Made by a program: the position numbers and the translations under genes
NCBI RefSeq assembly: GCF_010993955.1
Contig: NZ_WIXL01000015.1
Span: 1 to 64,000 of the forward strand
From: Oceanobacillus halotolerans
Lineage (GTDB): Bacteria; Bacillota; Bacilli; Bacillales; Amphibacillaceae
Direction of reading: 5' to 3'
Length of the DNA: 64,000 nt
Shown: positions 9,458 through 16,460 of the stretch, in pieces
Layout of the letters: each line of letters starts with the position of its first letter
Position numbering within the stretch: the first letter of the stretch is position 1
Notes under the pieces: model-generated
The model's input: the letters and a program-made list of their open reading frames with translations, nothing else
What the model was told of the DNA's origin: nothing
Databases searched by the model: none

Positions 9458-10369
9458 CTACTTTAGTAAAAACCCATCTGGCAATGGATCATCAACGTCA
9501 TATACAAATTGATGCATTCCTGTAACAAATCCTGTCGCTTCCATTTTGAATTTACTACTTGAATCTGGGATAAACCTTGATGTTAATTGGCTATCAACTA
9601 TACTTATGTTCGTAAGCTCCTCAACTTTCCTTCTACTTAATGTATCCGTGTGAATGGCAAATGTACTATCCATACCAGGAGATCGTACAATACTTCCATC
9701 CTTTTCAAACGTCACAGATCGAACCCTGTTTTTTGATAATGGTTCCACTAGAATAACGCCAGTAAAGATACGACGAGTTGCTTGTAGCTGTTCGGTTAGT
9801 TCTTTTCCGTACTGCATAATTGTTGCTAAATGATCTACTTGTAAACTAGGGATCAAATTTGGTAATGGATAGATATAATAATTTCGTAATCCATCTACTT
9901 CTACTAAGCTATAATCCTTTGTTTGCTCAATCAGTCGACTAGAATCACTTTCAAAGGAAACGGAAGTTACTTCATTCTCTTCTGTTGAAACAGAAACGGT
10001 ATAAACACCTTGAATTGTTTCGATTTTATATTCATTGTTCACTTTTTTTGCTAAGTTACCTGTTTCGATAAGTGCTGTAATTGTTGTCACTAATCCACCA
10101 TATTTAAACTGTTGGTCATGATCATGATGGAAAAATAAAATTGCTATATCTGCTTTATCAGATGGCGTAACAATACATCCATTCATTCCACGATGTCCGC
10201 GTGGTTCATTTAAGAGAAAATACTTTTCATGCTGGAAATCAGATTGTAAACGCTTATTATTTTGTAAAATATCCGTTTCATTCAACACGATTGATGCTTG
10301 GACAACAATTCGAAATGCCTCCCCAGCAACATGGGTATCAATCGTTGTAAACATTTTTTCCATATCCAT
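9458..10369 (-). CDS. Proline racemase-family paralogue lacking both catalytic cysteines
   Basis: Protein of 303 residues with the proline racemase fold markers: IDTHVAGEAFR at the N-terminus, NEPRGHRGMNGC near residue 60, and GMHQFVYDVDDPLPDGF at the C-terminus. In active racemases and epimerases the two bases are cysteines in MCGH and [10 protein letters not shown]. Here the first region reads QQFKYGGLVTT and the second reads IVRSPGMDSTF, so both cysteines are gone. It is also shorter than its neighbour (340 residues). Racemization by the normal two-cysteine mechanism looks impossible. It could be a partner subunit, a binding protein or a new enzyme. AAGGAGG precedes ATG 10369, which sits 13 bases after the end of the active racemase gene. 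Confidence 0.85.
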   Translation of the reverse strand: MDMEKMFTTIDTHVAGEAFRIVVQASIVLNETDILQNNKRLQSDFQHEKYFLLNEPRGHRGMNGCIVTPSDKADIAILFFHHDHDQQFKYGGLVTTITALIETGNLAKKVNNEYKIETIQGVYTVSVSTEENEVTSVSFESDSSRLIEQTKDYSLVEVDGLRNYYIYPLPNLIPSLQVDHLATIMQYGKELTEQLQATRRIFTGVILVEPLSKNRVRSVTFEKDGSIVRSPGMDSTFAIHTDTLSRRKVEELTNISIVDSQLTSRFIPDSSSKFKMEATGFVTGMHQFVYDVDDPLPDGFLLK

Positions 10370-10382
10370 TACACACACCTCC

Positions 10383-11405
10383 TTAATGATCATCCATTGG
10401 CGGAATTAGTAAAAACCCTTCTTTTAACGGGTCCTTTTCATTGTAGAAAAAGCGATGCATCCCCATTATCCACGCTGATCCAGTCACTTCAGCAATAACT
10501 GCCTCAAGATCCTTCACATTTGTCGTTTCAAGTACTTTAGCTTTAAATAAGGACCCAACAATGCTTTCATGGACAAACAACTCATCTACTCCAATTTCTT
10601 TATTCGTGAACATCGTTGCTAATTTAGCCGATGTTCCTGTACCACATGGAGAGCGATCAATTCCTCCTGGAGGGACAACTACTGTATTTTTCACGGTTGC
10701 ATCAGGATGGACTGGATCTGTGAAAAACTCAATATGGGTTAACCCATTAATAAAGGGCTGATCTGGATGAACCACTTCCTCTGTTTCATTAATCGTATTT
10801 CGAATCGTAATCGCTGTATCAATAATCTTTGATGCATTATCTGTTGTTAAATCCAACTCTAACTTTCTAGCATCAATGATTCCATAAAAATTCCCACCAT
10901 AAGCGATATCACATTCTACGGTTCCTATTTCCTCTACTTCTACCTCAATTGATTTCAATAAAAAGGCAGGAACATTCGCAAAGGATACTTCTTCTGCTTT
11001 ACCGTCTTTTATTTTGATTGTTACTTCCACTAATCCCGCGGGTGTATCTAATGTTAATGACGTGTATGGCTCTTCTATCTCAATTAATCCAGCCTCTACA
11101 AGTGCGGTACAACACCCGATCGTATCGTGGCCGCACATTGGCAAATAACCACCTGTCTCAATATAAATAACCCCAATATCTGCATCTGGATGGCATGGAT
11201 CTACTAATAATGCACCTGACATCACATCATGACCACGCGGTTCATTCATTAAAAATTTTCGAATCCAATCATAATTCTCTTTCATATACAACATTTTTTC
11301 TGACATCGTATTTCCCTTTAACGGTGGTAAGCCACTAATAACTGTTCTCGTCGGATTCCCACCTGTATGGGTATCAATCGTAGAAAATAACCGTTGAAAT
11401 TTCAT
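10383..11405 (-). CDS. Proline racemase / 4-hydroxyproline 2-epimerase
   Basis: Protein of 340 residues with both catalytic cysteines: C91 in MCGHDTIGC and C254 in [11 protein letters not shown]. The N-terminal STIDTHTGGNPTR and the NEPRGHDVMSG motif are also present. Members of this family interconvert L- and D-proline or epimerize trans-4-hydroxy-L-proline to cis-4-hydroxy-D-proline. With a D-amino-acid-type dehydrogenase immediately upstream, 4-hydroxyproline epimerase is the more likely role. Two cysteines (not Cys/Thr) argue against a trans-3-hydroxyproline dehydratase. The ATG overlaps the region of the preceding gene stop (TAGATG), which suggests translational coupling. Confidence 0.92.
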   Translation of the reverse strand: MKFQRLFSTIDTHTGGNPTRTVISGLPPLKGNTMSEKMLYMKENYDWIRKFLMNEPRGHDVMSGALLVDPCHPDADIGVIYIETGGYLPMCGHDTIGCCTALVEAGLIEIEEPYTSLTLDTPAGLVEVTIKIKDGKAEEVSFANVPAFLLKSIEVEVEEIGTVECDIAYGGNFYGIIDARKLELDLTTDNASKIIDTAITIRNTINETEEVVHPDQPFINGLTHIEFFTDPVHPDATVKNTVVVPPGGIDRSPCGTGTSAKLATMFTNKEIGVDELFVHESIVGSLFKAKVLETTNVKDLEAVIAEVTGSAWIMGMHRFFYNEKDPLKEGFLLIPPMDDH

Positions 11406-12587
11406 CTAGCTTTTCACCCTCTCTTTAAACCGATCAATTCGTAATGGATCTGTTGGGATAGATGTTTCCTTTCCTGAAATCATTTCTTCCATCACTTTAC
11501 CTGTAATCGCTGCCAAACTAATACCATCTCCCTCATGACCTGCCGCTACATAAAATCCTGGTACAGCATCAACATGTGAGACGATTGGCAGATGATCTTC
11601 TGTCCATGGCCGCAATCCTGCATAAGTACGAATGACTGTCATTTCCGCCATTTTTGGATAAAACCGTACCGCTCTTCTAGCAATGTTTTTTGTGATGTCA
11701 TGATTCACCTTTACATCAAACCCTGCGAATTCCCGACTACTACCAATTAAGAAGTTTTGACTTTCTGTTGGTTCAAAAACTAACGCTACCCCATATTTTT
11801 CGGTAATGGCATCAACCTGCCGTTCCCCACCAAACTTCGATATTAAGTAGCCAAATTCCATAACTTTTCGCAGTCCTACTGGTTGCTGTCTAGAAGCGAC
11901 AATCAATTGTCCTTTCCGAGGCTTAATTGGAATCTCTACATCCACCATTTCGCCGATAAAAGGAGCCCAGACTCCACAAGCATTCACTACTTGGGTGGCC
12001 GTGAATGTTCCATTTGTTGTTTCCAGCACAAACTGGCCATTGGCATCCTTTGATAGATTTTTCACTTCAGTATTGGTATGTATTTTGGCACCATGCTTTT
12101 TCGCACTATAAAACATGGAATACGTGAGCATATATGGATTTACCGTTGAATCTGTTGCACACTCTAATCCACCATATAAATCATCTGCAAAATAGGCGGA
12201 TTCATTTCGCAAATCTTCCCGATCTAGCATCTTAAAATCAAGTCCTGCTTCTTGTTGTTGATTGACCCACTTCTCGGCAGCTTCCATTTCTGTATCATTT
12301 TCACAAACTAAAATACTTCCTGGATTGCGATATTCAAAGGGAATCTCTAATTCCTTACTTAACTCATGTACCAGTTGCTGACTTTTCAATGACATTTGAC
12401 TATCAAAGCCGGGATCTTTATCTATCGCTAATATATTCCCATCACATCTGGATGAGGTGCCACTTGCTAATTCTTTCTTCTCAAGTACCGTAACGTCGAT
12501 TCCTGCTTTCGAGCAATAATAGGCAATTGCCGCTCCCATAATGCCGCCACCAATTACAACCACGTCACGATGTATTGTTTGTGTCAT
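11406..12587 (-). CDS. FAD-dependent D-amino-acid dehydrogenase, probable D-hydroxyproline dehydrogenase catalytic subunit
   Basis: Flavoprotein of 393 residues of the DAO/sarcosine oxidase beta family. The FAD-binding Rossmann motif is DVVVIGGGIMGAAIAYYCSK near residues 9-28, and a typical C-terminal segment reads TYAGLRPWTEDHLPIVS followed by AAGHEGDGISLA. In hydroxyproline pathways such a subunit oxidizes cis-4-hydroxy-D-proline to pyrroline-4-hydroxy-2-carboxylate, working with an FAD/NAD protein and [2Fe-2S] proteins. Candidates for those partners lie in the divergent unit at 14535-16346. It is the first gene of the leftward operon, behind a sigma-54 promoter at 12623-12639. AGAGGGTG precedes the ATG. 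Exact substrate is inferred. Confidence 0.9.
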   Translation of the reverse strand: MTQTIHRDVVVIGGGIMGAAIAYYCSKAGIDVTVLEKKELASGTSSRCDGNILAIDKDPGFDSQMSLKSQQLVHELSKELEIPFEYRNPGSILVCENDTEMEAAEKWVNQQQEAGLDFKMLDREDLRNESAYFADDLYGGLECATDSTVNPYMLTYSMFYSAKKHGAKIHTNTEVKNLSKDANGQFVLETTNGTFTATQVVNACGVWAPFIGEMVDVEIPIKPRKGQLIVASRQQPVGLRKVMEFGYLISKFGGERQVDAITEKYGVALVFEPTESQNFLIGSSREFAGFDVKVNHDITKNIARRAVRFYPKMAEMTVIRTYAGLRPWTEDHLPIVSHVDAVPGFYVAAGHEGDGISLAAITGKVMEEMISGKETSIPTDPLRIDRFKERVKS

Positions 12588-12622
12588 CGAATCACCCTCT
12601 CTTTGTTGCTCAATTGTTTTAA

Positions 12623-12639
12623 TGCAAATTCGATGCCAA
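12623..12639 (-). promoter_or_regulatory. Sigma-54 (-24/-12) promoter of the leftward hydroxyproline operon
   Basis: The minus strand reads TTGGCAT, five bases, TTGCA, with GG and GC separated by exactly 10 bases. This matches the RpoN consensus TGGCAC-N5-TTGCW except for T in place of C. It lies about 36 bases upstream of the dehydrogenase start, between two divergent units. Confidence 0.88.
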
Positions 12640-12746
12640 CTTTTTGAACAGCATAAAATTCAAAATAATATTGCTCTTTGAAAAATAATGTGTAAAAATA
12701 TTTATAAAGTGTACATTAACTTATACAGTTAAACGGGGTGATAAAT

Positions 12747-14471
12747 GTGTACGTAAAAAAAGGTGAATGGAAAGACTTTATGGGAATGGATTTTAAATTA
12801 ATACGAGATGAAAACGACTATACCGAAAAGAAAATAAGATCCCTTCTTGATTCGAATCAATCTGAACCCATTTTTTTAGTGCAAGAAGATAAAACATATC
12901 ATGTAAAAATGGATACATCGACAAAACAACTGCAGTACATAAGATGTGGTGAATTATCTAGAATTGCTGACATCAGGGAGTGCGTAGATCTACTTAATAT
13001 TTTTGAAAGCGTTGTCATCAAAAAGGATAACGGAAAAATAATTGGGTATCTTGATCATCAAAAGTTCTGTGAAAAATTAATAACCGCCAATAACGAACTA
13101 AAAGCCTATTTGTCAACGATCGTCGCTACTGTTGATGAATCTTGTACCGTTATTGACAGCGATAAACGTGTCGTCGTTTGGTCAAAAGGAGCGGAAAAAC
13201 TATTTTCCGTAAAAAGTGAAGAAATTATCGGAAAACCCATTACCGACTTCTTTAGTCCTGATCGATTGGAAATTTTAAATACGTTAAAAGAGGAAACATC
13301 TGTCTACCATAGTCAACATATTGCACGTGAAAACCAAGTTGTGTTAATTAATTCAAATCCTGTACATTACAATGATCAGGTTATTGGAGCAGTTGTTTCC
13401 GAGCAGGATATCACTAGTCAAGTGAAACTTAACAAAGAACTGTACACCACATCAGAACGGTTATTTAATTTGGAAAAAGAAGTCAACAAATTAATGGCAA
13501 AAGAAGATCCGTTTGCTCCAATCAGAGGAAACAGTAGTGTATTAGACAAGACAAAGAACAAAATCATAAAAGCTTCCTCTACCGACGCAAATATATTAAT
13601 TCACGGAGAAAGTGGGGTTGGGAAAGAATTATTTGCCAAAGCTACCCATCATATTCGGGAAGGGAAACAAGCGCCATTTGTCGCCCTTAACTGTGGTGCA
13701 ATTCCTGCTGCTCTTTTCGAAAGTGAAATCTTTGGTTATGAAAAAGGAGCATTTTCTGGTGCTGACCAAAAAGGGAAAAAAGGGAAAGTAGAACTGGCAA
13801 AAGGCGGAACACTATTTTTGGACGAGATTGGTGAGATGCCATTAGATATGCAAGTGAAAATCTTACGTTTACTACAGGAAAAGCGATTTTATCCAGTAGG
13901 AGGGACAAAAGAAATTGAAGTGGACTTCCATGTTGTTGCTGCTACTAATCGTGATCTAAAAGAACTAATTAAAGAAGGAAAATTTAGAGAAGACCTCTAT
14001 TATCGACTAAACGTTGTAAGTATTGAGATCCCTCCTTTACGAGAAAGACCTGAGGATATCATTGAACTTACACATTATTTCCTGCACGAAATTTCGATTA
14101 AGTATAACCGACCGATTCACGGCGTATCTCAAGCTGTTATGCAAACACTCTTGCAGCATAACTGGCCTGGTAACATACGAGAATTAAAAAATGTAATCGA
14201 GCGACTCGTTGTATTTTCCGATAATGGGGAAATCAAACTGGAAGACCTCCCATTTGATACAGATATAATAGAAAACGGAAACCCTAACCCCTCTATTTAT
14301 ATGGATAACGATAACCGGTCTTTGAACGATCGTCTACAAGAACTGGAAAAAGAAATTATTTTAAAAGAGTTACAAAAAGTAGATGGCAATAAACAAAATT
14401 GTGCAAAGAACTTGCAAATCACCCGAGCAACCCTCTACAACCGCCTAAACAAGCTTGGGATAAAAGTTTAA
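12747..14471 (+). CDS. Sigma-54-dependent activator with PAS sensor (hydroxyproline locus regulator)
   Basis: Enhancer-binding protein of about 574 residues. Order: a short N-terminal region, a PAS domain (about 115-225) where the effector probably acts, the AAA+ ATPase (Walker A GESGVGKE near residue 287, sigma-54 loop near 334, Walker B GGTLFLDEIGEM), and a Fis-type helix-turn-helix at the C-terminus (NCAKNLQITRATLYNRLNKL). The sigma-54 contact loop reads GAFSGA instead of GAFTGA. I choose GTG 12747, six bases after GGGGTG; GTG 12738 and ATG 12780 are alternatives. It lies between divergent sigma-54 promoters (12623-12639 and 14478-14494), so it very likely controls both units and perhaps the hydantoinase unit. 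Confidence 0.92.
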   Translation: MYVKKGEWKDFMGMDFKLIRDENDYTEKKIRSLLDSNQSEPIFLVQEDKTYHVKMDTSTKQLQYIRCGELSRIADIRECVDLLNIFESVVIKKDNGKIIGYLDHQKFCEKLITANNELKAYLSTIVATVDESCTVIDSDKRVVVWSKGAEKLFSVKSEEIIGKPITDFFSPDRLEILNTLKEETSVYHSQHIARENQVVLINSNPVHYNDQVIGAVVSEQDITSQVKLNKELYTTSERLFNLEKEVNKLMAKEDPFAPIRGNSSVLDKTKNKIIKASSTDANILIHGESGVGKELFAKATHHIREGKQAPFVALNCGAIPAALFESEIFGYEKGAFSGADQKGKKGKVELAKGGTLFLDEIGEMPLDMQVKILRLLQEKRFYPVGGTKEIEVDFHVVAATNRDLKELIKEGKFREDLYYRLNVVSIEIPPLRERPEDIIELTHYFLHEISIKYNRPIHGVSQAVMQTLLQHNWPGNIRELKNVIERLVVFSDNGEIKLEDLPFDTDIIENGNPNPSIYMDNDNRSLNDRLQELEKEIILKELQKVDGNKQNCAKNLQITRATLYNRLNKLGIKV

Positions 14472-14477
14472 GGCTAG

Positions 14478-14494
14478 TTGGCATCAATCTTGCA
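14478..14494 (+). promoter_or_regulatory. Sigma-54 promoter of the rightward iron-sulfur/FAD unit
   Basis: TTGGCAT, five bases, TTGCA, with GG-N10-GC spacing. It starts 6 bases after the activator stop codon. Transcription would start near 14505, which places the open frame at 14478 inside the promoter and supports the downstream TTG start at 14535. Confidence 0.88.
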
Positions 14495-14534
14495 TATTTT
14501 GTTGGGTACAGACATTACAGTAGGAGTGATCCAA

Positions 14535-14801
14535 TTGACAGAAGACATGATTATATGCAGATGTGAAGAGGTTACTTATAAAGAATTAGCCGAAACAGCC
14601 AATAAATATAACTGTTCAGCAAGGGAATTAAAGCTACGAACAAGAGCTGGAATGGGGTATTGTGGTGGTCGAACATGTCGTAATATGGTCGATAAACTAG
14701 CAGCTGATTTAACGGATGAAAGACAAACACAAATCACATTAAAATATCAACCCCCAATACGACCAATTCACTTTGGTGACTTAGGAGGAGGTCAATCATG
14801 A
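14535..14801 (+). CDS. BFD-like [2Fe-2S]-binding subunit
   Basis: Small protein of 88 residues with the bacterioferritin-associated-ferredoxin cysteine pattern: C8 and C10 in ICRCEEV, then C43 and C48 in CGGRTC. Such modules occur in multi-subunit dye-linked proline and hydroxyproline dehydrogenases, where they carry electrons between flavin subunits. TTG 14535 is chosen because AGGAG lies eight bases upstream and because the upstream in-frame region is the sigma-54 promoter. An alternative is the ATG at 14547. The stop overlaps the next ATG by four bases (ATGA), which indicates tight coupling. Confidence 0.88.
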   Translation: MTEDMIICRCEEVTYKELAETANKYNCSARELKLRTRAGMGYCGGRTCRNMVDKLAADLTDERQTQITLKYQPPIRPIHFGDLGGGQS

Positions 14802-15136
14802 CACAACGCATTGTAGACCATCCAATACTTGGCTCCATAGAAGAAAAGGAGCAAGTTTCTTTTACATTTAACGAAAAAGAATATTACGGAATGAATGGAG
14901 AACCAATCGCAGCAGCACTATTGGCAAATGGTGTTCGAACCCTTCGACATCATGAAGAAAAGGCCACACCTAGAGGAATTTATTGTAATATTGGTCATTG
15001 CTTTGAATGTCGCGTCACCGTTGATGGGAAGCAAGGTGTTCGTTCCTGTCTAACGCCCCTTCAAGAGGGAATGGTGATCGAAAGTGGTGGTACACTTCCA
15101 ACCCCTGTTAAGGATTGGAGTGCTAAGAATGAATAA
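14798..15136 (+). CDS. [2Fe-2S] ferredoxin-like subunit of the dehydrogenase (LhpF/HcnA-like)
   Basis: Protein of 112 residues of the ferredoxin-like type fused or associated with sarcosine oxidase alpha and HcnA. Cysteines C63, C68, C71 and C84 (CNIGHCFEC, then RSC) form a plant-type [2Fe-2S] site. The N-terminal half has the GMNGEPIAAALLANGVRTLR signature of this family. In hydroxyproline-degrading pseudomonads the equivalent subunit is LhpF. The upstream and downstream genes overlap it, so the three are expected to be made together. The catalytic partner is probably the flavoprotein at 11406-12587. Confidence 0.88.
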   Translation: MTQRIVDHPILGSIEEKEQVSFTFNEKEYYGMNGEPIAAALLANGVRTLRHHEEKATPRGIYCNIGHCFECRVTVDGKQGVRSCLTPLQEGMVIESGGTLPTPVKDWSAKNE

Positions 15137-16346
15137 TGTCATTATAATCGGCGCGGGTCCCGCAGGAATGTCAGCAGCAATTGCCTGTGCTCAAAAGGGA
15201 TTGGATGTCGTTGTCATCGATGAGTATTTAAAAGCTGGTGGTAGATTACTAGGTCAGCTTTATGAACAGCCAGATGGGTCTTGGTGGAACGGAATAGAAG
15301 AATCAGCTCGGTTACATCAGCAAGCGTTAGATCTTGGGGTTCAAATCCAACTAAACACACCTGTAAACAATATTGAGCATCATGATGGTCAATGGACGAT
15401 TTATACCGAACATGAAACACTTTCTACTAATCATTTATTGCTAGCAACTGGAGCTGCAGAGTCGCCAATACCAGTACCTGGATGGACGTTACCTGGTGTC
15501 ATGTCTGTTGGAGCTGCTCAAGTGATGACGAATGTGCATCGAGTAAAACCCGGTGAACGTGGGGTAATTATTGGTGTGAATGTTCTATCTTCCGCAATTG
15601 CAATGGAATTAAAATTGGCCGGAATCGATGTAGCATGTATGGCATTACCAAAAATGAGTCAACTAACCGATCAACAAGCACACCCTAAGCATGTACTAGA
15701 TTCATTGCTTCACGTTTCCCATATGGCACCATCACAATTTGTAAAACTAGGAAGTAAGTTAATGAAGAATGATTTCATGAAAAAATTAGGGGTTACTTTT
15801 TATCCGAAAAGAGGCGTCAACATGTGGGATATTCCAATACAACTTCGAAAAGCAGTTATCGAAATCTATGGGGAAAAGCAAGTAGAAGGCGTTACAGTAG
15901 CCACCATAGATTCAAATGGTGAGATAGTTGCTGGAACAGAAGAAAATGTAGAAGCTGATTTCGTTTGCATTGCGGGTGGATTGTATCCATTAGCAGAATT
16001 AGCCGCACTTACAGGTTGTCCCTTTTATTTAATAGAAGAATTAGGTGGCTATATTCCATTACATAATGAACGAATGGAAACCCCATTAGATGGGTTATAT
16101 GTTGCTGGAAATATTACAGGTATTGAAGGTGCCAAAGTTGCAGCAGCACAAGGAACAACAGCTGGACTTACCATTGCAAAACAGGCTGGTTTTGAAGGGT
16201 TGGATGGAGAAATAGAGGAAGCGATTCAAGTGGTGGAAGAAACCAGGGATCAATCTTATATTCAATTTCATCCGGAAGTGAATAAGGGGAGAGAAATGGT
16301 TAAGGAGAAGTGGGAGGAATATGTTCTTCCATTAAGATCGATTTAA
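15129..16346 (+). CDS. FAD/NAD(P)-binding subunit of the dehydrogenase (LhpE/HcnB-like)
   Basis: Pyridine-nucleotide-disulfide-reductase-type flavoprotein of 405 residues. The N-terminal dinucleotide fold is NNVIIIGAGPAGMSAAIACA. A second nucleotide-binding region lies near residue 150 (GERGVIIGVNVLSSAIAMEL), and a C-terminal FAD contact reads GLYVAGNITGIEGAKVAAAQG. The family covers HcnB, opine oxidase subunit A and LhpE, which pair with DAO-type catalytic subunits. ATG 15129 follows GGAGTG and overlaps the end of the previous gene by eight bases. It is the third gene of the sigma-54 unit. Subunit role is inferred from family and context. Confidence 0.88.
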   Translation: MNNVIIIGAGPAGMSAAIACAQKGLDVVVIDEYLKAGGRLLGQLYEQPDGSWWNGIEESARLHQQALDLGVQIQLNTPVNNIEHHDGQWTIYTEHETLSTNHLLLATGAAESPIPVPGWTLPGVMSVGAAQVMTNVHRVKPGERGVIIGVNVLSSAIAMELKLAGIDVACMALPKMSQLTDQQAHPKHVLDSLLHVSHMAPSQFVKLGSKLMKNDFMKKLGVTFYPKRGVNMWDIPIQLRKAVIEIYGEKQVEGVTVATIDSNGEIVAGTEENVEADFVCIAGGLYPLAELAALTGCPFYLIEELGGYIPLHNERMETPLDGLYVAGNITGIEGAKVAAAQGTTAGLTIAKQAGFEGLDGEIEEAIQVVEETRDQSYIQFHPEVNKGREMVKEKWEEYVLPLRSI

Positions 16347-16350
16347 AATC

Positions 16351-16367
16351 TTGGCATGATTATTGCA
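16351..16367 (+). promoter_or_regulatory. Sigma-54 promoter of the hydantoinase unit
   Basis: TTGGCAT, five bases, TTGCA, with GG-N10-GC spacing, right after the stop of the preceding flavoprotein gene. The leader to the first gene is about 80 bases and contains two AAGGAGG-like motifs; only the one at about 16446 has a start codon in range. Confidence 0.87.
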
Positions 16368-16460
16368 TTATTGTTTTGTTGAAATCGTTGCCATCTTAAG
16401 GAGGTGAAACAGTACAAATTTCTAATCTTTAAACTACATTTACCAAGGAGGATTATCTAG

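Noticed and set aside
14478-14534. Upstream start for the BFD-like gene
   Set aside because: These codons coincide with the sigma-54 promoter and its start region; the TTG at 14535 has a proper ribosome site.
16398-16458. Possible leader peptide of 18 codons before hyuA
   Set aside because: Its GTG overlaps the AGGAGG itself, leaving no spacing for initiation.
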